A stretch of 64,000 nucleotides of DNA from Oxynema aestuarii AP17 (GTDB lineage Bacteria; Cyanobacteriota; Cyanobacteriia; Cyanobacteriales; Laspinemataceae), in NCBI RefSeq assembly GCF_012295525.1, contig NZ_CP051167.1, forward strand, positions 4,943,501 to 5,007,500, read 5' to 3'. How positions within the stretch are numbered: position 1 is the first letter of the stretch; each line of letters opens with the position of its first letter. Made by a program: the position numbers and the translations under genes. The notes under the pieces are model-generated. The model was not told the origin of the DNA. It searched no databases and saw only the letters and a list, made by a program, of their open reading frames with translations. Shown here one piece after another: positions 24,451 to 32,833 of the stretch.

Positions 24451-26526
24451 TTATGCGTTCCCTTTGCTCTTGGCGATAATGGGTTCGGCCACATTGCGAG
24501 GCACCTCTTCATAGTGGCTGAACTCCATTGAAAATATACCGCGTCCTTGGGTCTTCGAGCGGATATCGGTGGCATAACCAAACATTTCTGCTAGCGGAAC
24601 TTTAGCAGTCACTTTGGCAATTCCTTCATCGGAACCCATGCCTTCGATTTGACCCCGACGGGAGTTGAGGTCGCCCATGACGTCCCCGAGGAAGTTTTCG
24701 GGAACCTCAACCTCAACTTTCATCATCGGCTCTAACAGAACCGGTGAAGCTTTCATGACGGCCTCTTTCATTGCCATCGATCCGGCGATCTTAAAGGCCA
24801 TTTCCGACGAGTCTACGTCGTGATAGGAACCGTCTACCAGAGTCACTTTGATGTCGATGAGGGGGTAGCCTGCTAGGATACCAGATTCGCAGGCTTCTTT
24901 CATCCCTTGTTCGGCGGGGTTGATGTACTCTTTAGGTACGGAACCGCCGACGATTTTGGAGACAAACTCGAAGCCGGTCCCCGGGTCTCCGGGTTCTAGT
25001 TCGATCACGACGTGACCGTACTGCCCTTTACCACCGCTCTGGCGGACGAATTTGCCTTCGGCGGTGATGGCTTTGCGGACGGTTTCGCGATAGGCCACTT
25101 GCGGGGCCCCGACGTTCGCTTCGACCTTAAATTCCCGAAGCATCCGATCGACGAGAATTTCCAGGTGTAGTTCGCCCATTCCGGCGATCACGGTCTGATT
25201 GGTCTCGGGATCGATGCTGACGCGGAAGGTGGGGTCTTCTTCAGACAGGGATTGCAAGGCTTTGGAGAGTTTCTCCATGTCTTGCTTGGTCTTCGGTTCG
25301 ACCGCCACGGAGATGACGGGTTCGGGAATGTACAGGGATTCGAGGACGATCGGATTTGAATCGTCGCAAATCGTGTCCCCGGTGAAGGTTTCTTTCAGAC
25401 CCAGGGCGGCTCCCAACTGTCCGGCTCGCAGTTGATCGACTTCGATCCGTTCGTCGGATTTAAGGACGATCAAGCGAGAGATCCGCTCTTTTTTGCCTTT
25501 GGAGGAGTTGTAAACGTAACTCCCTTTTTCGATGACCCCCGAGTAAACCCGCAGGAACGTCAAACGTCCGTAGGGATCGGACATGATCTTGAAGGCGAGG
25601 GCGGACATCGGCGCATCGTCGTCGGCGGGTCGGTTAGCCGTTTCGCCGTCGGGAAGGATCCCCTGAATGGGAGGCACTTCTGTCGGTGCGGGCAGGTAAT
25701 CGACGACGGCATCGAGTAACAGTTGAACCCCTTTGTTTTTGAAGGCCGAACCGCATAGGGTCGGGACGATGGTTCCGGCGATCGTGCCTTTACGCAAGGC
25801 GTCGCGAATTTCGTCTTCGGTGAGTGCTTCGCCTTCCAAATATTTTTCGGTCAAGGCGTCGTCGGTTTCGGCAACCGATTCGACGAGCTTGGCACGATAT
25901 TCTTGAGCGACTTCGAGGATATCGTCGGGGATTTCGGCATCTTCGATATCCGTTCCTACATCGTTGGTGTAGATCTTGGCGCGCATCCGCACCAGATCGA
26001 CGATGCCCCGGAAGTTATCTTCACTCCCAATGGGGATTTGAATCGGAACGGCGTTGGCTCTGAGGCGATCGCAAAGCTGACCGTACACTTTGAAGAAGTT
26101 CGCTCCCGTGCGATCCATCTTGTTGACGAATGCAATCCGAGGCACTTTGTAGCGATCGGCTTGCCGCCAGACGGTTTCAGATTGAGGCTGAACGCCACCA
26201 ACGGAGCAGAAAACCGCGACAACACCATCTAACACCCGCATGGATCGTTCCACTTCGATGGTGAAGTCTACGTGTCCGGGAGTATCGATAATGTTGATTT
26301 GATGCTCTTTCCAGTTGGTAGTGATCGCAGCGGCAGTAATCGTAATGCCCCGCTCTCGCTCCTGAGCCATCCAGTCCATTACCGCGCTTCCTTCATGAAC
26401 TTCACCTAATTTGTGAATCATGCCGGAATAGAACAGAATTCGCTCGGTTGTTGTCGTTTTTCCCGCGTCAATATGAGCAGCGATTCCTATATTTCTTAGT
26501 TTCTCAAGCGGGACATTACGTGCCAC
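24451..26526 (-). CDS. fusA: Elongation factor G
   Basis: EF-G catalyses GTP-driven ribosome translocation. The 691-residue protein has [17 protein letters not shown], the switch-I and G3 motifs RGITITAAA and [16 protein letters not shown], and complete domains II-V, ending [13 protein letters not shown]. It starts with GTG at 26526, supported by an AAGGAGG Shine-Dalgarno sequence five bases upstream. It lies in the str operon, but the spacer to rpsG is 865 bp, far longer than usual, and contains IS605-like relic sequence. Confidence 0.97.
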   Translation of the reverse strand: MARNVPLEKLRNIGIAAHIDAGKTTTTERILFYSGMIHKLGEVHEGSAVMDWMAQERERGITITAAAITTNWKEHQINIIDTPGHVDFTIEVERSMRVLDGVVAVFCSVGGVQPQSETVWRQADRYKVPRIAFVNKMDRTGANFFKVYGQLCDRLRANAVPIQIPIGSEDNFRGIVDLVRMRAKIYTNDVGTDIEDAEIPDDILEVAQEYRAKLVESVAETDDALTEKYLEGEALTEDEIRDALRKGTIAGTIVPTLCGSAFKNKGVQLLLDAVVDYLPAPTEVPPIQGILPDGETANRPADDDAPMSALAFKIMSDPYGRLTFLRVYSGVIEKGSYVYNSSKGKKERISRLIVLKSDERIEVDQLRAGQLGAALGLKETFTGDTICDDSNPIVLESLYIPEPVISVAVEPKTKQDMEKLSKALQSLSEEDPTFRVSIDPETNQTVIAGMGELHLEILVDRMLREFKVEANVGAPQVAYRETVRKAITAEGKFVRQSGGKGQYGHVVIELEPGDPGTGFEFVSKIVGGSVPKEYINPAEQGMKEACESGILAGYPLIDIKVTLVDGSYHDVDSSEMAFKIAGSMAMKEAVMKASPVLLEPMMKVEVEVPENFLGDVMGDLNSRRGQIEGMGSDEGIAKVTAKVPLAEMFGYATDIRSKTQGRGIFSMEFSHYEEVPRNVAEPIIAKSKGNA

Positions 26527-27391
26527 AGCTACCTCCTTAGTCTTTGCTGCAAGTGGTTGTGCCTTCAGGAAATGATTCTAACGGTGTCAATTGCGATCGC
26601 AGCAATCGGACTGGTCAAAATTCCCTAGAGAGCCTCAGAACTTTGACGGGACGGGCTAATGCCGTCGGTTCTCGCTTCAGGTGTCCCCAGAGCGAGCGTC
26701 AGGCGTAGCACCTCGGTTACCAACACCCCCCGATCTCGATCGCGGGGAATTGCATTTTTGAGTGGGGAGGTCGATCCCTAGTGGGACGATCGCGCCACGA
26801 GAACCCTCGTGTTCCTTGCTCTGAAGAGCCACGGCGTTTCCCCCGTTTTCCGGCTCTCGCGATCGCAGCGATCCGTTTTCGGCAGATCGTACAGTTACGA
26901 GTGATTCTCCGATGCCAACGGTGGAACTTCTCTCGGTGAAGACTTTTCCACACCAACCGCCCCACGGGGGGGCCAGGTTCTCATCGTTGGGGAAGTTGAC
27001 TCGCCGATCGCGAAGCCCCGATTTCCTCCACAGATGATTGTACTGCTCGGCGGGGTCCCCTTGGAGTGGCGGTTCGTAACGGGTCGAATCCCCCAGATCC
27101 TCCTCGATCGCGCTACCTGCCTGGAAGTCAGGCCAGACGGCGATCTCGAACGGTCGGCCATCGCCAAAGATCGCACTGAAGGAGTCTTGAATCGTCACTT
27201 GGGGACTGGCTGGCGGCTCTCGCCTTTGACTGACTCAACCCCCCGACGACTACAATCCACGTTTGACATCCTGCCCGATTGAGAGGCAGCGAACGCGGAT
27301 TTCTCTATCTTGTTACATTTTAATATTTTTCGCAAGATTTGTTTACATAGATGGCGATCGCTTGGCAGCGATCCACTCACCTGAAACGAGT
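26527..27391. other. Abnormally long spacer between rpsG and fusA with IS605-type relic
   Basis: This 865-bp interval breaks the usual tight rpsG-fusA junction. At its right side TTGACATCCTGCCC at 27263 and the following inverted pieces (CTGCCCG...GGCAG, then GGATTTCTC) look like a degenerate IS605 end on the minus strand. A 173-codon minus-strand frame (27198-26677) begins MTIQDSFSAIFGDGRPFEI but I recognise no family, and its second half turns low-complexity. I treat the interval as insertion debris; the frame could be a remnant of cargo. Confidence 0.5.
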
Positions 27392-27862
27392 TTAATACCG
27401 ATAGTGAGCAAATGCTTTGTTGGCTTCCGCCATCCGATGGGTTTCTTCCCGCTTGCGAATGGCATTTCCCGTTTCGTTGGCAGCATCCATCAGTTCGTTC
27501 GCCAATTTCATGGCCATCGTTTTCCCGGAACGAGAACGTGCAAACTGGGTAATCCAACGCAGTGCCAAACTGGTGCCTCGATCCGGTCGGACTTCCATCG
27601 GAACTTGGTAGGTGGCCCCACCAACGCGCCGACCTTTTACTTCAACCAAAGGCGTTACATTTTTGACAGCTTTTTCAAACGTTTCGAGCGCATCGGAACC
27701 CGTACGTTCTTCGATCGTTTTCATGGCATCGTAAATGATGCGAGAGGCAACGGATTTCTTGCCATTCTTCATGATCCGCCGGATCATCATGCTCACGAGG
27801 CGGCTGTTATAAACGGAATCAGGAGGAATCGGACGTTTTTGAATGGCAGTGCGACGAGACAT
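27392..27862 (-). CDS. rpsG: 30S ribosomal protein S7
   Basis: S7 nucleates assembly of the 30S head. The 156-residue length is standard and the sequence is complete: [48 protein letters not shown], and [15 protein letters not shown] at the end. It is the second gene of the minus-strand str operon. The 307-bp gap to rpsL upstream carries an IS605-type relic. Confidence 0.97.
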   Translation of the reverse strand: MSRRTAIQKRPIPPDSVYNSRLVSMMIRRIMKNGKKSVASRIIYDAMKTIEERTGSDALETFEKAVKNVTPLVEVKGRRVGGATYQVPMEVRPDRGTSLALRWITQFARSRSGKTMAMKLANELMDAANETGNAIRKREETHRMAEANKAFAHYRY

Positions 27863-28169
27863 AGTAAACTCTTGACGACGAAAATTATTCTAGAGCTTGA
27901 TTGACACTCCCCGACCTCAAGGGACGGAGATTCTCGCTTCATCGGGAGTCCGACGACTTTCCCCTCGGCGAGCTTCTTGACCGTGTGTCCCACGGTTGCA
28001 CTCGACAATTCACAGATCGAGTTGCGCTCTTTATTCTCAGAACTCGACTGACAGGCGAACCCGTTGGTTTTTCCTTGAGCGATCGCCGCGAGGCTCGTCA
28101 GGCGTTGTCATGGCGAGCTACTCGAAGCGTGACTCGATCGCTTAAAGAGCGCGGCAATTTCTGTGGCAA
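27863..28169. other. Spacer between rpsL and rpsG carrying an IS605 relic
   Basis: The 307-bp spacer holds the 99-bp tnpB-tail relic at 27901-27999 and about 150 bp of otherwise featureless DNA with one HIP1 site. Co-transcription of rpsL and rpsG must read through it. Confidence 0.5.
27901..27999 (-). mobile_element. IS605-type right-end relic inside the str operon
   Basis: On the minus strand this encodes ATVGHTVKKLAEGKV then PMKRESPSL, followed by GEVGECQ-type codons instead of a stop and the end sequence GTGTCAA. It differs from the 9919-10017 copy at about 5 of 99 positions and has the same boundaries. Only the tnpB tail/omegaRNA-scaffold part is present. The relic is oriented with the operon, so it is transcribed between rpsL and rpsG. 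Confidence 0.75.
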
Positions 28170-28541
28170 TTACTTAGGACGCTTGGCTCCGTACTTGGAG
28201 CGACCTTGACGGCGATCTTTCACTCCGGCAGTATCTAAGGTGCCACGGATGATGTGGTAACGCACGCCAGGTAAATCTTTAACCCGACCGCCCCGAATCA
28301 TCACGACGGAGTGTTCTTGGAGGTTGTGACCGATGCCCGGAATATAGGCGGTGACTTCAAACCCAGATGTCAAGCGAACCCGAGCCACTTTCCGCAGGGC
28401 GGAGTTCGGCTTTTTGGGGGTGGTGGTGTAAACGCGCGTGCAGACTCCCCGACGCTGGGGGCAACTTTTCAGAGCGGGCGATTTGGTTTTCTTCTGAATT
28501 TTTTGGCGTTCACTACGAATGAGCTGCTGAATTGTGGGCAT
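28170..28541 (-). CDS. rpsL: 30S ribosomal protein S12
   Basis: S12 is the decoding-centre protein of the 30S subunit. The 123-residue sequence is complete: [44 protein letters not shown] with the lysine whose changes give streptomycin resistance still wild type, and [27 protein letters not shown]. It is the first gene of the str operon; a strong promoter lies about 45 bases upstream of its start. Confidence 0.97.
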   Translation of the reverse strand: MPTIQQLIRSERQKIQKKTKSPALKSCPQRRGVCTRVYTTTPKKPNSALRKVARVRLTSGFEVTAYIPGIGHNLQEHSVVMIRGGRVKDLPGVRYHIIRGTLDTAGVKDRRQGRSKYGAKRPK

Positions 28542-28592
28542 GAGCTACAGCTTTTGCAAAGGTTTGCGTTTGTATCTTTCTAACAAACTACA

Positions 28593-28622
28593 ACTATATC
28601 GGGTTTGATGAGTGCCTGTCAA
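28593..28622 (-). promoter_or_regulatory. Sigma-70-type promoter of the str operon
   Basis: On the minus strand a consensus -35 TTGACA (28622-28617) and a -10 TATAGT (28598-28593, five of six consensus bases) are separated by 18 bases. The predicted start near 28586 gives a leader of about 45 bases before rpsL. Confidence 0.75.
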
Positions 28623-28735
28623 TTTTTTGGCTCGAAAAAGGGCGGCGATCGCCCGCGAAAGGGGATCGACCCGAGTGGCGATCGCCTTTCAAATGGACGC
28701 CTCGCCGCGATCGCACTCTGCGCTAAACGCCGCCC

Positions 28736-29083
28736 CTAAACGGAGTTGGCGCGATCGCGCTCGACCTCAAAAGCGTTACTGCAACCACAAGTTGCAGTGG
28801 CGTTGGGATTGTGAAAGCGAAAGGCGCCCCCCATCAGATCCTCAGAATAATCGATCGTCAGACCGTCAAGGTAATTCAAACTGGCGCGATCGACAACAAC
28901 GCGAAGCCCGTTACTCTCAAATACAGTATCTTCGGCTCCCACAGACGAATCAAACTGGAGGGTATAGCCAAAACTCGCACAACTTCCGGCGCCAATTCCG
29001 ACGCGAAACACCGCATCCGGGTTATTTTGCTTAGCTTTCAGGCGGCTAACTTCTTTCAAGGCCGTCTTACTCAGATGAATCAT
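28736..29083 (-). CDS. A-type iron-sulfur carrier (HesB/IscA/SufA family)
   Basis: A-type proteins carry Fe-S clusters to target apoproteins. I choose ATG 29083 (MIHLSKTALKEV), which gives 115 residues, because the longer frame adds a Cys- and Arg-rich stretch with no family counterpart. The three cluster Cys are present: one in GAGSCASFGYTLQF and two in TCGCSNAF near the C-terminus. It stands alone on the minus strand, upstream of the str operon promoter. Whether it corresponds to SufA or IscA of cyanobacteria cannot be decided from motifs. Confidence 0.88.
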   Translation of the reverse strand: MIHLSKTALKEVSRLKAKQNNPDAVFRVGIGAGSCASFGYTLQFDSSVGAEDTVFESNGLRVVVDRASLNYLDGLTIDYSEDLMGGAFRFHNPNATATCGCSNAFEVERDRANSV

Positions 29084-29268
29084 TAAAGCGACAACGATGA
29101 CCTTCAACTGTAGTTTGATTGTAGGGGCGAGCGATCGACAAGTAAACGGCTTCGCCGCGTAAGGGGTCAAACGAGAGCAGCATCGACCGCCAACGGATTG
29201 ACGGTCGATGGGATTAAGTCGAACGAATCTCCTCCCGAGGTTGCCTCCAGACGGTGACCCGTCCTCAT

Positions 29269-29685
29269 TTAGGACTTGCTGCGAGCATAATCATCTTGGA
29301 AGCGAACGATGTCATCTTCCCCTAAATACTCGCCGTTTTGAACTTCAATCAAAACTAGGGGAATGACGCCGGGATTTTCCAAACGATGATTGGTGCATTG
29401 AGGGACGTAAGTCGATTGGTTGCTGGTGAGCATCAATTCGCGATCGCCACAAACCACTTTCGCCGTACCGCAAACCACGATCCAATGTTCGCTGCGGTGG
29501 TGGTGCATTTGCAAACTTAACCGATGACCCGGTTTGACTTCAATTCTCTTAATTTTATAATCTTTTCCTTCTTCAAGAACCGTGAAAGACCCCCAGGGTC
29601 GCAATTCCGTCGCGGCGACGCCGGGGGGAGAACCGACCGGGGTCGAGACTCCTGCATCACGAGTGCTGGGTTGGACGTTAACCAT
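29269..29685 (-). CDS. Cupin-domain phosphomannose isomerase type II-like protein
   Basis: This 138-residue single cupin matches the C-terminal isomerase domain of bifunctional mannose-1-phosphate guanylyltransferase/mannose-6-phosphate isomerase: RPWGSFTVLEEGKDYKIKRI, metal His in LSLQMHHHRSEHWIVV, and YVPQCTNHRLENPG. The nucleotidyltransferase domain is absent. ATG 29685 is chosen because an AGGAGA Shine-Dalgarno sequence lies just upstream; the longer frame to 29847 has no similar support. It may supply mannose or fructose phosphates for polysaccharide synthesis, which is inferred from family only. Confidence 0.8.
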   Translation of the reverse strand: MVNVQPSTRDAGVSTPVGSPPGVAATELRPWGSFTVLEEGKDYKIKRIEVKPGHRLSLQMHHHRSEHWIVVCGTAKVVCGDRELMLTSNQSTYVPQCTNHRLENPGVIPLVLIEVQNGEYLGEDDIVRFQDDYARSKS

Positions 29686-30552
29686 AATCCTGTCTCCTGA
29701 TAAAGCTTTGAGAATTCGTTCGTTTCCCAAGTGGATTCGGTAAGTTCCGAAAAGGTTGGCGGTTGCATCTAACCCACTCGAACCATTGGACTCGATGGGA
29801 TGGCTCCGGTCGATCCCGAAGTGCGAGTCATCGTGCGGGCGAGCCAACGGCTCCCGGGTGGGGAATCAGAAGCCGTGGAAGCAGCGAACCGTGAGGAGGA
29901 GAAACGAGTTATCGAATCTTTCTCGTTCAGCGTAACAAGTCGATCGCGGTGGTGTCATCCGTTCGCGAAATGAATTTAAGCGATCTACATCAAGTCTTTA
30001 ATCAGAGCTTCGACCCTTTAAAGGAACTTTATTAAAAAGCCGCTATTTTTAGCGTCGAAAATAAAAAGGGAGTCGGGGAGAGAACCTCGGTTGAGATGGA
30101 GCGATCGCCGAAAATTGGGGGCTGACTCTAGAGCGAAAACCTGTTTTCGATCGTCTTTTTAGACTTGGTAGCAACGGAAAAAGCAGCCGGAGAAAAACGA
30201 ATCGATCGCTGCTGCACGGCGACGATTTCCGAAGATGGATAGGGATGGGGTGGAGGGTTAGGGAGAGGCGATCGCGTATTTATACTCCCCCTTATCTAAG
30301 TTTTTAAGTAGATTTACTCAGGCGGAAGTTATTGAGAAAAAAACGAGTCTCGGACAACAAAATAACGGTTGGAATGCAGACCCTTAGAGGACTATCAAGA
30401 TCTCTTGACTTATTTTCGAGTAAATCAGTTCATAATAAACACAATTTGAGAGATCCGTCGGCGTTCGGATTGTTCACAAAAGAATGTTTCCGAAGAACGA
30501 CAAGCGGTCAGCACCCCGCTCTAAAGAGACAGGGCTTCGTCCCTCTCCTTTA

Positions 30553-30692
30553 GTAGGGGCGTTTCGCGAAACGCCCCTACCCCTTTCGCGAAACGCCCCT
30601 ACCCCTTTCGCGAAACGCCCCTACCCCTTTCGCGAAACGCCCCTACCCCTTTCGCGAAACGCCCCTACCCCTTTCGCGAAACGCCCCTACCC
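30553..30692. repeat. 22-bp tandem repeat array (six units) preceded by its inverted half
   Basis: The unit GCGAAACGCCCCTACCCCTTTC occurs six times in an almost perfect array. The first unit forms a perfect 28-bp palindrome (30553-30580) with the preceding GTAGGGGCGTTTCGC. The unit is not a multiple of three, so reading frames shift through RETPLP, SRNAPTP and AKRPYP. GTAGGGGCG...CGCCCCTAC elements are familiar as dispersed repeats in cyanobacterial spacers; tandem amplification here probably arose by slippage. Confidence 0.9.
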
Positions 30693-30848
30693 AGCCTAAG
30701 CCCTTCGAGGGCTACGTTATCGGTATCCTACCTGGGGATACGTCGCCAGTCCCCTGCTCTAGAACCAAACCGTTAAACCGTCGTACGAGGGGTAAGACAG
30801 TGCGCTTTGGGGAGTCCCGACCGATAACATTGGCTCGGCGCTATGACG

Positions 30849-30955
30849 CCGTGCAGGTTATGCACCTCTTTTCGCTCCCCCCACGAAGGGACGGCGATTA
30901 AAACCGCCCGTTTCCTGTTTCCTCCCCGGTCTAAAGACACGGGGCTTCTAAACTG
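30849..30955 (+). mobile_element. IS605-type non-coding relic (copy A)
   Basis: This segment contains CCGTGCAGG, a small GTGCA/TGCAC hairpin, TGCACCTCTTTTCGCTCCCC, GGGACGG, AAAACCGCCC and TTCCTCCCCGG, followed by a CCCCG/CGGGG-type end hairpin with TCTAAAGA in its loop. A related series in the same order occurs at 46252-46378 upstream of amt. The hairpin style is that of IS605 ends, but no transposase is attached; family assignment is inference. Confidence 0.5.
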
Positions 30956-31519
30956 ACCGGAGATTTCGTGAAGATATTGCGCCGCCTCAATCCTCATCGG
31001 CAGGGAGCGGAAGAAAGCGACAGCGTCCGAGAAAACGGGTTCAATTGAGGCGCCTCCCCTCGAACAGAGGTCGCCATGGCGATCGCTCCGGGACGGGGGG
31101 ACGATCGCCGAAGACGGTCAGACTCGTAGGGAGTTGGCGCCGCCCGTGGAGCGAAGGGGAAACCGGACAAGCGATCGGGTCTCTCGCTCCCGAGATGACC
31201 GAGGGGAGGGAGGGGACGAGAGTAAGCGGAAAACGAACGATTCACCGAATGCCGAGGCGATCGCTCCAACTCACCGTGTAAGGGATTGCCAGATGAGAAT
31301 CACTTATATATTATTTTTCGGAACGAGGGAGCTTGAGGGAGCGATAAAACCCAGTCTTCAACAAAGAGCGAGTCAACCAGACGAGAAATGTTGGAGGGGA
31401 GAGATCCATCGACTCCCTCAAGCCAACTAAGCGGTTCGATGCCGCGATCTTTGGCAAATGCTTTCAATCCTTTACACGGCGATGCAGTCCAGGTAAACTA
31501 TCCTGTCTTCAGGCTAACC

Positions 31520-32161
31520 ATGACTTACGAATACAAGTTACAACCCACTGCCGAACAGATGGCCACCATCGAGCAAACCCTAGGTGTGTGCCGTTCGGTT
31601 TGGAACTTTGCGCTCAGACAGCGTAAAGATTGGTGTAACTCCCGTAAGTCTCCCATTCATGCTTGCTCAATTCACGCTGAATACATCATTGCGGCTGACG
31701 AACCATTCCCGAACTACCACAGACAAGCCAAGCAATTAAGCGAGGCCAAAAAACAATCCCTTCAACTAAAAACAGTTCATTCTCAAGTTTTACAGCAGGG
31801 TTTAAGGAGTTTAGATAGAGCTTGGGATGACATGAAAGCCAGGAGGTTTGGCTTCCCTCGGTTGAAAAATGAGTATCGGATGCATTCGTTTGTTTTTCCT
31901 CAGTTAGGAAAAGACCCAATCCAGGAGGATGCGATTAAGCTCCCTAGCCTAGGATGGGTTCGATGGCGGCAGTCAAGGCCGATTCCAGAAAGGTTTGAAG
32001 TCAAGCCAGCAGAAAATGTCTGTGAACTGGAAGCGACGGGGAGTATCGGTTACGATGCTCTAGTTGGTGCGGGACGAAGCAGAAAAGCAGTGTCGCGAGC
32101 AGTGTCGCGAGGGACTGCAATCGCGCACTTGAAAGAGATCGAGCATAGGGAGATGACTTAA
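31520..32161 (+). pseudogene. tnpB: TnpB (IS605 OrfB), 3'-truncated
   Basis: About 165 codons are good TnpB N-terminal sequence (MTYEYKLQPTAEQMATIEQT; AEYIIAADEPFPNYHRQAKQ; KTVHSQVLQQGLRSLDRAWD; FVFPQLG; LPSLGWVRW). After RPIPERFEVKPAENV the frame runs into unrelated sequence (SRAVSRGTAIAHLKEI), and the RuvC catalytic motifs and zinc ribbon are missing. The frame upstream of ATG 31520 is not part of the gene. This copy keeps the region that the 10405 copy has lost, while lacking the region that copy keeps. Confidence 0.85.
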
Positions 32162-32833
32162 GTGGGGGAGGTTGTCAATCCATACTGGAAAGCGCTAGTG
32201 GGATGGTGGAGTGAGGCAAGTGGGTAACGCGGCGGAGATCTCGCTCAAGAGAAAGGGAAACAAAGATCGACGGCGGCCAAAAATAGGGAGCAAACCATTG
32301 AACGAACATCGAGTAACGGCAAGCAGAGTTGAAAAGCAAATCGTTGACCCGGCAATTCTGGCGATCCCCACAGGAGAGAAGTTTGGCGATATCTGCTTTT
32401 GAGCTGTTTTTGTTTAAGATAGTAGTTACCTCTGAAATTAGTAGTTAGCTCTGAAATTAATTTTTTGCTTTTCAAGGATTTGGCTATCGCGATCGCCCCC
32501 ATTGGAGCAACGGTGAAGAGACTAGATTTTCCTTAGCCCGAAGCTGCCGGGGAGTCAAAGCGCAGGAATTTAAAGATGAACGATCGAATGAAGCGAACGC
32601 GACCGCAGCCGACTCGGCAAGTCGTCAGAAAGGAGCCAATGCGCCATCCGATCCGGCTCCGCTTCCCCGAAAAAGAGGGAAATTACCATTAACCGTTCGA
32701 TCCTCGGCGAACGAACTGCCTCGATCGCCGCGCTACAGCCAAGTCAACTCGTCGCGCGACCGTTCTAGGCACGGTGCCATCCTCGTCAGTCTTGAGTCAA
32801 CAAATACAGTAAGCCACTCCGGGAGGGAGAGCG
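32162..32833. other. Spacer upstream of glsF
   Basis: This 672-bp region runs from the tnpB relic to glsF. It has a 19-bp direct repeat (32422-32459), and the rest is mixed sequence without a convincing gene. It should contain the glsF promoter, but I found no GTAN8TAC NtcA site in it. Confidence 0.45.
32422..32459. repeat. Tandem 19-bp direct repeat upstream of glsF
   Basis: GTAGTTACCTCTGAAATTA is followed immediately by GTAGTTAGCTCTGAAATTA, one difference in 19 bases. It lies about 375 bp upstream of glsF at the edge of the tnpB debris, so it may be insertion-related or a paired protein-binding site. Confidence 0.8.

Larger units (their letters stand above)
29686..31519. other. Gene-poor tract with repeats and insertion debris
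   Basis: This 1.8-kb stretch has no convincing gene. From left to right it holds AT-rich DNA with short hairpins (about 30030), the 22-bp tandem array at 30553-30692, an IS605-type end relic at 30849-30955, and the leader of the second tnpB relic up to 31519 (GGTAAACT...GGCTAACC). Frames in the array are an artefact of the repeat. Confidence 0.55.

Noticed and set aside
30553-30692. CRISPR array
   Set aside because: The units are contiguous with no unique spacers, and no cas genes are present.
30484-30699. 71-residue repeat-containing ORF
   Set aside because: Its repeated peptides arise only from the 22-bp array, read in three frames.
31134-31430. ORFs in the 31-kb gap
   Set aside because: Arg/Gly-rich frames typical of GC-rich non-coding DNA; the only recognisable protein sequence is the tnpB relic from 31520.
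32245-32502. 85-residue minus-strand ORF upstream of glsF
   Set aside because: Low-similarity, Leu/Lys-rich translation of relic DNA with no recognisable domain.
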